From NCBI RefSeq assembly GCF_030818075.1, contig NZ_JAUSZZ010000001.1:1-64000 (forward strand): a stretch of DNA of 64,000 nucleotides. Direction: 5' to 3'. The position numbers were made by a program, and so were the translations under genes. Shown here in pieces: positions 45,481 to 54,713 of this stretch. Source of the stretch: Microbacterium proteolyticum. Its GTDB lineage: Bacteria; Actinomycetota; Actinomycetes; Actinomycetales; Microbacteriaceae. Below the pieces are notes generated by a model that saw only the letters and a list, made by a program, of their open reading frames with translations, was not told where the DNA came from and did not search any database. Within the stretch, counting starts at the first letter, position 1, and each line of letters begins with the position of its first letter.

Positions 45481-45729
45481 ATGGACATCTCCGACATCCG
45501 CTGGAACGAACCCGCCCGCCAGAAGATCCTGGACGACGCCGACAACGTGCTGCGGGAGGCGGTCGTCGCGATCGCCCGCGACAGCGACGGCATCTCGTCC
45601 GACGAGGCCTTCGCGCAGATCAACGCCCGCATCAAGGACCGCTTCATCGACTACGAACCGGGTCCGGACATCCGCACCTACGCCGACGCGATCGCCGCCG
45701 GCGAGATCCCGACCGACGACGCCGCATGA
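45481..45729 (+). CDS. Small conserved-looking hypothetical protein
   Basis: An 82-residue, mostly helical, acidic protein starting MDISDIRWNEPARQKILDD, with no signal or membrane segment. A TATGGT box lies a few bases before ATG 45481, suggesting leaderless expression. Codon use is typical of the genome. Function unknown. Confidence 0.65.
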   Translation: MDISDIRWNEPARQKILDDADNVLREAVVAIARDSDGISSDEAFAQINARIKDRFIDYEPGPDIRTYADAIAAGEIPTDDAA

Positions 45730-45735
45730 CCGCCT

Positions 45736-45768
45736 CGCTCCCGGGTGCGCCGTGCGTACCCGGGAGCG
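45736..45768. terminator. Terminator hairpin after the small acidic gene
   Basis: Perfect 11-base arms (CGCTCCCGGGT and its complement) flank an 11-base loop, seven bases past the stop at 45729. The remaining 180 bases to 45952 hold no gene that I can see. Confidence 0.65.
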
Positions 45769-45951
45769 CTGTCAGCGCAGCCTGCGGATTGCCTGAGATC
45801 CGGATGCCGACGCGCATGCCCGGCGTACTCTTCCTGTAACCCGCCTCGGCATCGTCGAAGCGGGCGGCGCCCCTCTGGCGTCCTCGATGACCCTCGCCCG
45901 TCGAGCCTTTCCCCCAGCTGGCTCCGGACGGGGGTCGTCGACCTTCTCCCC

Positions 45952-46140
45952 TCAGCGATCCTCGCCGTACCCGCGGATGCTGCGCAGGTCGTCCTTCAGG
46001 TCTTCGCTGGGCAGGTCGTCGTCCACGACGGCGGCGTCCGCGGCACGCTGCTGCTGGGCACCGTCCTTCTTCTCCTCCACACCGGCGTCGGTCGCGCCGT
46101 CCATGACGGGGGCGTCCTGGGTCTCTTCGCGATCAGTCAT
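45952..46140 (-). CDS. Small acidic protein
   Basis: A 62-residue protein starting MTDREETQDAPVMDG and ending DDLRSIRGYGEDR, very rich in Asp, Glu and Ala and probably disordered. The ribosome site GAGGAGGA before ATG 46140 is strong, which argues that it is real. Function unknown. The 200 bases on to the MMPL gene hold no ORF that I would call. Confidence 0.6.
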   Translation of the reverse strand: MTDREETQDAPVMDGATDAGVEEKKDGAQQQRAADAAVVDDDLPSEDLKDDLRSIRGYGEDR

Positions 46141-46340
46141 CGTCGTCCTCCTCGGCTCCATGTGAGAACGAAATCCTCCCGCAGCCCGCCGACGAGAAGG
46201 TGGGGCTTGCGCGCCGGCTCGAGGTGGTCCGTCGCGCGGACGCCTGGCGTGATCGCCGGCGCGACGCCGGTGGCAGCAGAGCGCGGCGCCTCCGTCCGGA
46301 CGAGGATCGTCGGTGACGACGGATGCGCGGGCCCCGCGAC

Positions 46341-48938
46341 TCAGTGGTGCACGGGATGCCGGCGCTCGAGCGCCGAACCCTCCACATCGACGTTGGGGAT
46401 GATGCGGTCGAGCCAACGGGGCAGCCACCAGGCCGAGCCGCCCAGCACGTGCATGACGGCGGGCATCAGCAGCATGCGCACGACGAAGGCGTCGAAGAGC
46501 ACGCCGAGGGCGAGCCCCAGGCCGAACGACTTGATGATGACGGCTTCCGAGGTGATGAAGCCCGAGAAGACGGCGATCATGATGATCGCCGCGGCGGTCA
46601 CGACCGTTCGTCCGGCGCGGAATCCCTGCGCGACCGCCAGCCGCGGCGTCGCCCCGTGCGCCCATGCCTCGCGCATCCCCGTGGTGAGGAAGAGCTGGTA
46701 GTCCATGGCGAGACCGAAGAGGATGCCGACGAGGATCACCGGCAGGAAGCTCAGGATCGGGCCGGGATTGTGCACCCCGAACACGTCGCCCAGCCATCCC
46801 CACTGGAACACGGCGGTGACGGCGCCGTACGTCGCGAAGAGCGACAGAACGAAGCCGGCGGTCGCGATGAGCGGCACCAGCAGCGACCGGAAGACGGCCA
46901 CCATGATCAGGAACGACAGCCCCACCACGACGACGAGGTAGATCGGCAACACATCGGCGAGACCTTCGGAGATGTCGATGTTGATCGCGGCGGCACCCGC
47001 GACCCCGAGTTCGATGTCGCCATCGATGGGAGCAAGCGCACGCAGGTCCCGCACGAGGGTATCGGTCGACACCGCGTTCGGCCCCTCGCGGGGGATCACC
47101 TGGAAGGCCGCGAGAGTGCGGTCGTCGGAGACGGCGACGGGCGCGACAGCGGCGACGTCGTCCTGTGCGAAGAGCTCGCGGGCGATGACGAGCTGAAGAC
47201 CCTGGACGTCTTCTTCCGCCGTGTCGGCGGGAAGGGCGGCCGTGACCAGGAGCGGCGCGTTGGCGCCGGGGCCGAACGCTTCCTCCGACCAGGTGAAGGC
47301 CTGGTAGCCGGTGGAGTCCTCAGCTTCGGAGCCGCCGTCGGGCAGCCCGAGGCGCATCGAGAGGGCGGGGATGGCGACCACCAGAAGGACGACGGTGGCG
47401 ACGAGCATCGTGACGACGGCGCGCAACGTGGACATGGGCTTCACGGTCGGGACCGTGGCGACCGCTCCGGTGCGGGCCGCGCGGCGGGGGTGCTCCTCGG
47501 CATCCATCGGCTCGACCCCCTGTCGCGCGGCACGGCGCGGATGCGCCGATCCGTGCGCGGCGGCGACGCGCGCCCGGGCGCGCTTGCTCAGGATGCGCAT
47601 TCCTGCCAGGCCGAGAAGCGCCGGGATGAGCGACACCGCGATGAGCACCGCGACCAGGACGCTCACGGCGCCGGCGGTGCCCATGAGCCCGAGGAACGGG
47701 ACGCCGGTGATGTTCAACGCGAGCAGGGCGACGATGACCGTGAGACCGGCGAACACCACCGCGGTGCCCGCCGTGCCGTTGGCCAGGCCGATGGACTCCT
47801 CCACCTCGGCTCCCTGCAGGAGCTGTCGCCGGTGGCGGTAGAGGATGAACAGCGCGTAGTCGATTCCGACGGCGAGGCCCAGCATCACTCCCAGGAAGGG
47901 AGTGACGGATGCCATCTGGATCACGCCCGAGAAGGACAACGTCGCCATCGCCCCGATCGCGACGCCGACGATGGCGGTGAGGATCGGGAACGCCGCGGCC
48001 AAGAGCGAACCCAGCACCACGACGAGCACGATACCGGCCACGGCGACGCCCACGACCTCGCCGACGCCGAAGATCTCGGGGATGCCCTGCGAGATCTCGG
48101 TGTTGAATGCGACCTGGGCACCGTCGACGGGCTCGGCGGTGAAGTGCTCGACGACGGCCTCCTTCGACGCCTCCGACAGCTCGAGGCGCGGCAGGTCGAA
48201 CGAGACGTTCACGATCGCGGTCGACCCGTCGTCGGACACCAGGCGGATGGCATCCGCGAACGACAGCAGTTCGGCGCCCTCGTCGAGCTGCGCCTCCTGG
48301 TCGGCGATCTGGGCGAGCCCGTCGGTCAGCTGGGTCTGCTGCTGCTCGAGCGCCGTGCGCTGCTGGTCCAGCTGCGCCTGCTGCGCGTCGAGAGCCTCGA
48401 GCTGCGCCTGCTTCTGGGCATCGGGCAGCGGTGCCGCGTCCAGCTGCGCGCGACCGGCGTCGAGTTGCTGTTGAGCCTGATCGAGCTGTGCGGCGCCGGC
48501 GTCGATCTGCTCTTGGCCCGATTCCGCCTGGTCGCGCGCATCGTTGAGCTGCTGGCGACCGTCGACGACCTGCTGCCGTTGGTCGTCGAGCTGCTGCTGC
48601 GTGGCGAAGGGGTCTGTCACGCGGGCGACGTCGGGCAGGTCTTCCGCCGAAGACACGAGGGCGCTGATCTCGGCTTGCTGATCGGCGGTCAGAGCCGAAC
48701 CGTCGTCGGTGCGGTACACGACGGCACCGGACGCGCCGCTGAAATCGGGCAGTTCGTCCTGTAGTTCGGCGATCACGTCTCCGGATGCCGTTCCCGGGAT
48801 GTCGAAGCTCGAGCTCAGGCCCTTGAACCCCAGGGCGAAGCCGCCCGCGACGACCCCGAGGATCACCGCCCACGCGATGATCACGGTCCACGCGCGCCGA
48901 GCGGCGAAGGTTCCGAGACGGTGCAGCAGTTCGGCCAT
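46341..48938 (-). CDS. MMPL-family RND-type membrane transporter
   Basis: An 865-residue transporter with two six-helix halves. Each half carries the proton-relay Asp-Tyr pair: GIDYALFILYRHRR and AMDYQLFLTTGMREA. The first extracytoplasmic domain contains a long Gln/Leu/Asp-rich heptad region (about 108-210) likely to form a coiled coil. ATG 48938 is chosen because upstream codons lack family character. The divergent TetR gene probably regulates it. Substrate may be lipid or drug; not visible. Confidence 0.9.
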   Translation of the reverse strand: MAELLHRLGTFAARRAWTVIIAWAVILGVVAGGFALGFKGLSSSFDIPGTASGDVIAELQDELPDFSGASGAVVYRTDDGSALTADQQAEISALVSSAEDLPDVARVTDPFATQQQLDDQRQQVVDGRQQLNDARDQAESGQEQIDAGAAQLDQAQQQLDAGRAQLDAAPLPDAQKQAQLEALDAQQAQLDQQRTALEQQQTQLTDGLAQIADQEAQLDEGAELLSFADAIRLVSDDGSTAIVNVSFDLPRLELSEASKEAVVEHFTAEPVDGAQVAFNTEISQGIPEIFGVGEVVGVAVAGIVLVVVLGSLLAAAFPILTAIVGVAIGAMATLSFSGVIQMASVTPFLGVMLGLAVGIDYALFILYRHRRQLLQGAEVEESIGLANGTAGTAVVFAGLTVIVALLALNITGVPFLGLMGTAGAVSVLVAVLIAVSLIPALLGLAGMRILSKRARARVAAAHGSAHPRRAARQGVEPMDAEEHPRRAARTGAVATVPTVKPMSTLRAVVTMLVATVVLLVVAIPALSMRLGLPDGGSEAEDSTGYQAFTWSEEAFGPGANAPLLVTAALPADTAEEDVQGLQLVIARELFAQDDVAAVAPVAVSDDRTLAAFQVIPREGPNAVSTDTLVRDLRALAPIDGDIELGVAGAAAINIDISEGLADVLPIYLVVVVGLSFLIMVAVFRSLLVPLIATAGFVLSLFATYGAVTAVFQWGWLGDVFGVHNPGPILSFLPVILVGILFGLAMDYQLFLTTGMREAWAHGATPRLAVAQGFRAGRTVVTAAAIIMIAVFSGFITSEAVIIKSFGLGLALGVLFDAFVVRMLLMPAVMHVLGGSAWWLPRWLDRIIPNVDVEGSALERRHPVHH

Positions 48939-49059
48939 GCGGGGTGTGTCCTCTCGTGCGGTGCGCGCGAGGGAGCACCGTCGGCTCCGACCAGTCCGAG
49001 CAAAGATAACACGCACCGTCTCGTCTCGGTCCTCGCCGCCGTCGCGCAGAATGTGAGAC

Positions 49060-49653
49060 ATGACACTTCCGCGCAGTGGTCCCGTCCGCAGCGAGGCGGC
49101 ACGTCTGGCGATCCTCGACGCCGCCGTCTCGCTCTTCGCCGAGCGCGGTTACGACCACTTGACGATGGAGGGGATCGCGCGCCGCGCAGGTGTGGGAAAA
49201 CAGACCATCTACCGGTGGTGGCCGAGCAAGGGCGACGTGATCGCCGAGGCCATCCTCGAGGGCCGCCTGCTCGGTGGGCACCGGGAGATCCCCGACAGCG
49301 GTGACGCTCGGACGGACCTCGCCCGGTGGCTCACCGACCTGTTCACCCTGCGCGGCAGCCCCCAGGGCGAGGGCCTGCTGCGCTCCCTCGTCGCGGCGGC
49401 GGCCGGGAGCGCGGAGACCGGACGGCGTCTGCGCGCCGAGATCCTCGCCGCCCCCCTCATGGACCGCCTCTCCCAGGCGATGGGCGGGGCGAGCGGCGCG
49501 CGGCTCGACGCCGCCGCTGACGCGTTGCTGGGCGCCGTCATCCTCCGAGCGCTGAGCCGCGAGGACTTCGACGGCGACGACATGCTGCTTCTCGTCGACG
49601 CGATCGTGGGGACGGCACCCGGCGCGGCTGAACGGTCCACGGGCGTGGGATAG
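49060..49653 (+). CDS. TetR/AcrR-family regulator
   Basis: A 197-residue regulator. The N-terminal HTH is ILDAAVSLFAERGYDHLTME followed by IARRAGVGKQTIYRWWPSKG, then a ligand-binding helical domain of the TetR_C type. It is divergent from the MMPL exporter across about 120 bases, the usual layout for a repressor and its efflux target. AGAATG lies about seven bases before ATG 49060, so it may be leaderless. Confidence 0.92.
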   Translation: MTLPRSGPVRSEAARLAILDAAVSLFAERGYDHLTMEGIARRAGVGKQTIYRWWPSKGDVIAEAILEGRLLGGHREIPDSGDARTDLARWLTDLFTLRGSPQGEGLLRSLVAAAAGSAETGRRLRAEILAAPLMDRLSQAMGGASGARLDAAADALLGAVILRALSREDFDGDDMLLLVDAIVGTAPGAAERSTGVG

Positions 49654-49693
49654 CGTCGGAGGCATCCACGTTCCCCGACACGATGAGCACCCG

Positions 49694-50668
49694 ATGAACC
49701 GACCCAAGCTGCAAGACGTCGCCGCGCGCGCGGGCGTCTCGGTGACGACGGTCTCGCGCGTGCTCAACAATCGGGGGTATCTCAGCGACGACATCAAACG
49801 CCGCGTGGACGACGCCGTCTCCGAGCTCGGCTATCGCCCGAACGAGATCGCCCGCTCGCTCATCGGTCAGCGCTCGACGCTCGTGGGCCTCATCGTGCCC
49901 ACGGTCGCCGACCCGTTCTTCGGCGAACTCGCCTCGCACGTGGAGGGGGCTCTCGCCGCCCGGGGCTACAAGATGCTGCTCTGCGACTGCCACGACACCC
50001 CCGAGCGCGAGGAGAAGTACCTCGACCTCCTCCAGGGGAACCGGGTGGACGGCATCATCAGCTCCACGCACAATCGCGATGTCGCCGGTTACGGACGCGC
50101 CGACCTCCCCATCGTGGCGATCGACCGCCGGCTGGGCGAAGGCATCCCCACCGTGAACAGCGACAACCGCACCGGCGGCGTCCTGGCCACCGAGCACCTC
50201 ATCTCCCGCGGCTCGCGCGCGCCCGTGCACCTGACCGCCACCGATCATCCCGGTAATCAGCGCGCGGCGGCCTACCGTGAACGCATGGCCGCGCACGGTC
50301 TCGAGCCGCGCGTCATGGCCTACGGCTACAACACCTCGCTCGACGAGCGGCGCGCCGCGATCGAGACGTGGCTGACGGTCAACCCGTGCGACGGCGTCTT
50401 CGCCAGCGACGACCTCACCGCCCTGATGGCGCTGGAGTGGGCCCGCAAGACCGGGCGTCGCGTGCCGGACGACCTGCGCGTCGTCGGATACGACGGGTCC
50501 GCCGGCCTGCAACTGGCCGTGCCCGGACTCACCACCGTCCGACAGCCCATCGAGCGGATGGCGGCGCGGGCGGTCGACCTCCTGATCGAGAGGATGACGG
50601 ATGCCGCGGCGGGCGCGACCGCTGAGGCTCCCCTCCCGGTGGCGTTGCGCCACGGCTGGACGTCCTGA
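49694..50668 (+). CDS. LacI-family regulator at the left edge of the fructan locus
   Basis: A 324-residue regulator. The HTH is KLQDVAARAGVSVTTVSRVL plus the hinge ELGYRPNEIARSL, followed by a periplasmic-binding-protein-like sugar domain (VGLIVPTVADPFFGEL, VDGIISS, DGVFASDDLTALMAL, VVGYDG). It is convergent with the GH32-containing surface operon. Fructose- or fructan-responsive control of the locus is inferred from position. Confidence 0.9.
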   Translation: MNRPKLQDVAARAGVSVTTVSRVLNNRGYLSDDIKRRVDDAVSELGYRPNEIARSLIGQRSTLVGLIVPTVADPFFGELASHVEGALAARGYKMLLCDCHDTPEREEKYLDLLQGNRVDGIISSTHNRDVAGYGRADLPIVAIDRRLGEGIPTVNSDNRTGGVLATEHLISRGSRAPVHLTATDHPGNQRAAAYRERMAAHGLEPRVMAYGYNTSLDERRAAIETWLTVNPCDGVFASDDLTALMALEWARKTGRRVPDDLRVVGYDGSAGLQLAVPGLTTVRQPIERMAARAVDLLIERMTDAAAGATAEAPLPVALRHGWTS

Positions 50669-50790
50669 CACCCCTCCGGCACGTTTCACGACCGGCACGC
50701 GAGCGGGCGGGGATCCGGGCAGCCGAGGCGAGGATCGTCGAGTGCGCCGGCGCGCTCCCGACGTCCGGACACGTGCCCGCGCATCAAGAC

Positions 50791-50824
50791 GGCCGCACCG
50801 AGTGGGGGAAGACCCGGTGCGGCC
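50791..50824 (+). terminator. Terminator hairpin after the LacI gene
   Basis: GGCCGCACCG (50791-50800) and CGGTGCGGCC (50815-50824) pair perfectly around a purine-rich loop, about 120 bases past the lacI stop. Confidence 0.6.
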
Positions 50825-50870
50825 GCCGGCCGACGACGCATGCGCTTCGTCGCGCGGCGTCGGGAGGGAA

Positions 50871-50907
50871 CGCGACCGCACCGGGTGGGGGTTGCGGTGC
50901 GGTCGCG
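50871..50907 (-). terminator. Terminator hairpin after the GH32 gene
   Basis: CGCGACCGCACCG (50871-50883) and its perfect complement (50895-50907) flank an 11-base G-rich loop. It begins four bases beyond the stop of the minus-strand GH32 gene and ends the surface-protein operon. Confidence 0.75.
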
Positions 50908-50910
50908 CGT

Positions 50911-52575
50911 TCAGGGGGTGTTCGGGTCGTCGACCTCCATTGGCGTCACCGACAGATCCCGGATGCCGATCCTCTGGCCGACGGCCTCGACGGTGACGCC
51001 GGCGCGGGCGTCGGCGTAGGCGGCCGAGGTGAGAGATGCGCGGCCGTCACCGGTGAACACCTCGACGGAGGACACGTCGACGAGGATGTCGAGGGCGAGT
51101 GAGCCGTCGGCCTCCACGGGGGCGGTGCGGATCTCGCGGTACGTCTCGGGCATGGCATCCGCCACCGCGTCCCGTCGGCGATCGATGAACACCACTCCCG
51201 CACCGGCGTCGTACCCGACGGTCACCTCGGCGTCGCCGGAACCGAATCGCAGGCGCACCTCGCCCGCGTCGGGTGCATCGATGCGCGCGCGCAGGCGGAA
51301 CGCGCGCGTCGAAGGCTGGACGGGAAGGTCGACGATGTCGCCCGGCACGACGGTGAAGCTCGACGCCGTCGCGCTCTCGCCCTCCCGCGCCTCGAGGGCC
51401 GCGACCGGCTGCGACAGGAGCGACAGCCGCCCGTCGATCTCTCGGAGGACGATCTCGCGCGTGGTCGAGAGCGATCCCCCCTGCCAGCGCCCCCCGGGGA
51501 GGTCACGGGCGTAGGCCCAGTTGTTGATCCAGCCGAGCGCGAACCGGCGCTCCAGCCGACCCTGGTCACCGTCGCGCGGGTCGTTCCAGGTCACGGCCGC
51601 GTAGAAGTCGGCACCGCCGTCGAGCCACTGCGGTTCGTCGGTGTCGGCGGTGAAGCGCTCACCGTCCCAGGCGCCTGTCCAGTACGCGAAGCCCGTCGTG
51701 CCGCCCGTCGACGACGCGTGGGCGCTCACGCCGAGCACCCACGTGCGCCGGCCCGAGGTGGGGTCCACCATCTCGAACAGATCGGGGCACTCGAGCAGCC
51801 CGTAGTCCGTACGGACGAAGTCGGAGACGTAGGTCCACTCGCGGAGGTTCTTCGAGGTGTAGAACCCCAGGCGCTGCCCCTCGGCGAGCACCATCACCCA
51901 CTGCTGGCGCGCGTCATCCCAGACGATCTTGGGGTCGCGCCAGTCGGTCGCACCGGGATTGTCCATCACGGGGTTCCCTTCGTAGTTCCGGAAGCTGAAG
52001 CCGCCGTCGGTCGAGACGAACAGCGACTGACGCTGCACGCCGTCGTCCTGCTGGGTCGCGAGGGCCACGATCGCCCCCGCCCCGAACCCCGCCGTGTTGC
52101 GCTCGTCGACGACGGCGCTCCCGGTGAGGATGTCGCCGAGCCCGTTGCGGTACTTCTCGATGGCGACACCGCGGTTCTTCCACGTGACCATGTCGGTCGA
52201 GGTGGCCAGGTGCCACGCGGTGCCGTTCCCCTCGGGGTAGTCCGCGTTGTAGAGGTAGTACAGCCGCCACTCGCCGTCGACGAAGACGGGGCGCTGGGGG
52301 TCGTTGATCCAGTGCTCCTCGGGAGTGAGGTGGAAGGCCGGACGGAACCGTTCCCAACCTGCGGGGATGGCGAAGGGATCGGTCGTCGCGGTGGGTGACG
52401 GCGTCGGCGACGGCGTCGGCGACGGCGTCCCCGTCGAATCCGGGGAACCCACGGGTGGGCGCGGCCACAGCAGCACGACCAGGAGTACGGTGACCAGAAG
52501 CGCGACCAAAGGGAGCGGGAGGATGCCGTAGGGGCCCCTGAAGCCACCCTCGCGACGGGGAGCGGGCAGCGTCAT
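50911..52575 (-). CDS. Membrane-anchored GH32 fructan hydrolase (levanase/inulinase type)
   Basis: A 554-residue enzyme. A membrane anchor at about 17-37 is followed by a Pro/Ser/Thr linker. The GH32 five-blade domain follows: nucleophile Asp in WINDPQ at 89-94, the stabilising Asp in DWRDPKIVW and acid/base Glu in LLECPDLFE. The C-terminal beta-sandwich has SSVEVFTGDGRASLTS. It should hydrolyse levan, inulin or sucrose outside the membrane. ATG 52575 overlaps the upstream gene stop as ATGA, so it is third in the surface operon. Confidence 0.92.
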   Translation of the reverse strand: MTLPAPRREGGFRGPYGILPLPLVALLVTVLLVVLLWPRPPVGSPDSTGTPSPTPSPTPSPTATTDPFAIPAGWERFRPAFHLTPEEHWINDPQRPVFVDGEWRLYYLYNADYPEGNGTAWHLATSTDMVTWKNRGVAIEKYRNGLGDILTGSAVVDERNTAGFGAGAIVALATQQDDGVQRQSLFVSTDGGFSFRNYEGNPVMDNPGATDWRDPKIVWDDARQQWVMVLAEGQRLGFYTSKNLREWTYVSDFVRTDYGLLECPDLFEMVDPTSGRRTWVLGVSAHASSTGGTTGFAYWTGAWDGERFTADTDEPQWLDGGADFYAAVTWNDPRDGDQGRLERRFALGWINNWAYARDLPGGRWQGGSLSTTREIVLREIDGRLSLLSQPVAALEAREGESATASSFTVVPGDIVDLPVQPSTRAFRLRARIDAPDAGEVRLRFGSGDAEVTVGYDAGAGVVFIDRRRDAVADAMPETYREIRTAPVEADGSLALDILVDVSSVEVFTGDGRASLTSAAYADARAGVTVEAVGQRIGIRDLSVTPMEVDDPNTP

Positions 52576-53583
52576 GGGCGGCTTCGGTGACGGCGGCGGT
52601 ACAGGAGAGACATTGCCGACCCGACCGCACCCAGGGCGCCCGCGAACAGAAGCGGAAGCCAGGAAGCATCCACTCCCGTCGCGGCCAGGCGGGCGGGCGC
52701 CGCCGCAGCGGGCGACTCCTGCACCGTCGGTCCGGGCGCCGCGACGGGCGAGCCCTCCGAGCGCCCGGGCCGGACGACCGCCGGCGGGGTCGGGTCCCCC
52801 GCCGGCGGTGTCGGTGTCACCACCGGCGGTGTGGGGGTCACCACCGGCGGTGTCGGGGTCACCACCGGCGGTGTCGGGGTCACCACCGGCGGTGTCGGGG
52901 TCACCACCGGCGGTGTCGGGGTCACCACCGGCGGTGTCGGGGTCACCACCGGCGGTGTCGGGGTCACCACCGGCGGAGTCGGGGTCACCACCGGCGGAGT
53001 CCGGGGTGGGGTCCGGCTCCACGCGCGTCCCCACGAACTCCACCCGGCTCGTCGCCACCTCGTGCGGCTTGTCGACGAACGATGCGACCGAGACCTCCAC
53101 GATCTCGTCACCCACCGGCACGACCGTCACGCTCAACGTCGTGCGCGAGCACACGATCTCGACCCGGTCGGCCGGCAGCTCGACGGGGTCGACGAGGTAC
53201 CCCGTCTGGGGATCCACATCCGCGGTCGCTCGAACGCGCACGCCCGCCTGGCAGTCGAACCGCTGGCCCGCACCGAGCCGGTCGACGATCCGCAAGGTGT
53301 CCCACGGCCCCCGGGGCGACTCCAGCACCCACCTCGCTCGCGCTTCGGTGTCGTTCGTCCACGTACCGTAGCTGTTGCCCCGGGTGCGGTCCGGCGGGCC
53401 GAAGAACGGACCGGGCCGCTGCCCGGGAGTGAGCGTCGGCTCCGCGTACGTCGTCGATGTCGTCGCCGTCGCGTCACCCTCGCGGGAGTCGACGGTCAGA
53501 GCGAGGGCGGGAGTCGCAAGCACGGTCGCCCCGATCACGCCTCCGGCGGCAAGGACGACGAGACGGGAGCCGACGCGGGTCAC
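52572..53583 (-). pseudogene. Sortase-type cell-wall protein with Pro/Thr/Val repeats, frameshifted by one base
   Basis: GTG 53583 opens a signal peptide (VVLAAGGVIGATVLATPALA) and a beta-rich domain of about 160 residues. A stalk of VVTPTPP repeats and an LAATG sorting motif with membrane segment and basic tail lie in the next frame. The shift falls at the first repeat (about 53001-53003), where one extra C breaks GGCGGAGTCGGGG. Total length is one base over a multiple of three. Removing it gives a complete wall-anchored protein. It is probably a sequence error; a real loss of anchoring is possible. Confidence 0.78.
52804..53000. repeat. Nine tandem 21-bp repeats encoding VVTPTPP units
   Basis: The 21-base unit GGCGGTGTCGGGGTCACCAC plus C runs nine times from 52804 to 52992, with a partial tenth. 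The first, second and ninth copies each carry one substitution. Because 21 is a multiple of three, copy-number change would alter stalk length without shifting frame. Confidence 0.9.
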
Positions 53584-54713
53584 TGCTCGCTCACCTCGCG
53601 AGCGTTGCGCCGACGACGCGAGACGACGAGAGCCCCAGCTCCCAGGCCCACGGCCGCGACGGCCAGAGCGCCACCGACGAAAAGCGCCGTCGAGTCCACA
53701 CCCGTGATGGCCAGGGGCGAACCGGGGCGGGCGGTGCCGGTACCGGCGGGTCCTGTCACCGAGGCCGGGACGGGGTCGGCGGAGACGCCGGGCTTGGACG
53801 CGGGGACGGAGGGCGAAGCCGAGGGCGACGTCGTGGGCTGAACCGGTCCGGGCACCGAGGTGATGCCGCCGGCAGCGAGCAGCAGGGTGGAATCGAGCTG
53901 ACCGTCGACCGTGTCGGCGACGGCGGCGACGATCTCCACCGGCTTGCCCGGGGTGACCGTGGCCGTGCAGGTCAAGGCGACCGAGTAGCCGTTCATCTCC
54001 GTGTCGCGCGTGCCGGGGTTGCCCTCTTTCGTGAGGTTGGAGACGAACAGCTCCGGGTGGGTCTCGGCGTTGATGCTCTTCAGGCCCACCGGCACGTCGC
54101 CCAGCGTGGAGCACAGTCGACCGCCGACATAGACACCGAAGGCGTCGCTGTAGTTGCGCTCGGACCATCCCGCGTACTCTTCGCTGCCAATGTGATAAAC
54201 GATTGTCAGGCTCTCGCCCTCGGGAACGACCTGCAACCGCAACTCAGCCGCATCGTACGTCGTCGACGCGAACGACGACTCGAGCAGCGCCGAGCCGGCC
54301 CCGCCGAGGTCACCCGTGGTGGTGAGCTTGGCGTTGGGGCCCGTGAGGGCCGACGCGGTGAAGTCGACGTCGGAGGCGGCGGCGGGATCGGCGGCGCGCA
54401 GCGACCCGGTGGTCAGCGCCACTCCCGACACTGCGCCGGAGGGAAGACCCAGGTCGAGGCCCGAGAACGTTCCCGCCTGCACGGCGCGACCGGTCGACAG
54501 GCTGGCCGACGACAAGGAGACATGGCCGCCGATCAGGGATTTCGCGGCCGTTGCGGCATCCTGACCCTCGAAGGTGGACAAGGTGGTCGCGGCGTGCGCC
54601 GGCGCGGCGGCGAGCAGCAGGATGGCGGCCGACGACACGGCTGCGGCTGCTGACACCGCGAGGGGGACGCGCCGCGCAGGTGTCCTGCGGGCGAGGGGGA
54701 CGTGCTGGGTCAT
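53580..54713 (-). CDS. Choice-of-anchor L surface protein with sortase motif
   Basis: A 377-residue protein. A signal peptide ends near AHAATT. The domain to about residue 275 fits the choice-of-anchor L type: AKSLIGGHVSLSSASLSTG at its start, SGVALTTGS, FASTTYDAAELRL and YHIGSEEYAGW. A Thr/Pro/Ser linker leads to LAITG, a membrane segment and a basic tail, so it should be sortase-anchored. It is the first gene of the minus-strand operon; its stop overlaps the next start as GTGA. Such proteins are often adhesive or matrix-binding; levan binding is a guess. Confidence 0.82.
   Translation of the reverse strand: MTQHVPLARRTPARRVPLAVSAAAAVSSAAILLLAAAPAHAATTLSTFEGQDAATAAKSLIGGHVSLSSASLSTGRAVQAGTFSGLDLGLPSGAVSGVALTTGSLRAADPAAASDVDFTASALTGPNAKLTTTGDLGGAGSALLESSFASTTYDAAELRLQVVPEGESLTIVYHIGSEEYAGWSERNYSDAFGVYVGGRLCSTLGDVPVGLKSINAETHPELFVSNLTKEGNPGTRDTEMNGYSVALTCTATVTPGKPVEIVAAVADTVDGQLDSTLLLAAGGITSVPGPVQPTTSPSASPSVPASKPGVSADPVPASVTGPAGTGTARPGSPLAITGVDSTALFVGGALAVAAVGLGAGALVVSRRRRNAREVSEQ

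Noticed and set aside
46323..48764. 800-codon plus-strand frame opposite the MMPL gene
   Set aside because: His/Arg/Asp/Gly-rich antisense noise; the MMPL motifs are on the minus strand.
52804..53000. CRISPR-like array
   Set aside because: The 21-base units are contiguous with no unique spacers, encode a protein stalk in frame and have no cas genes nearby.
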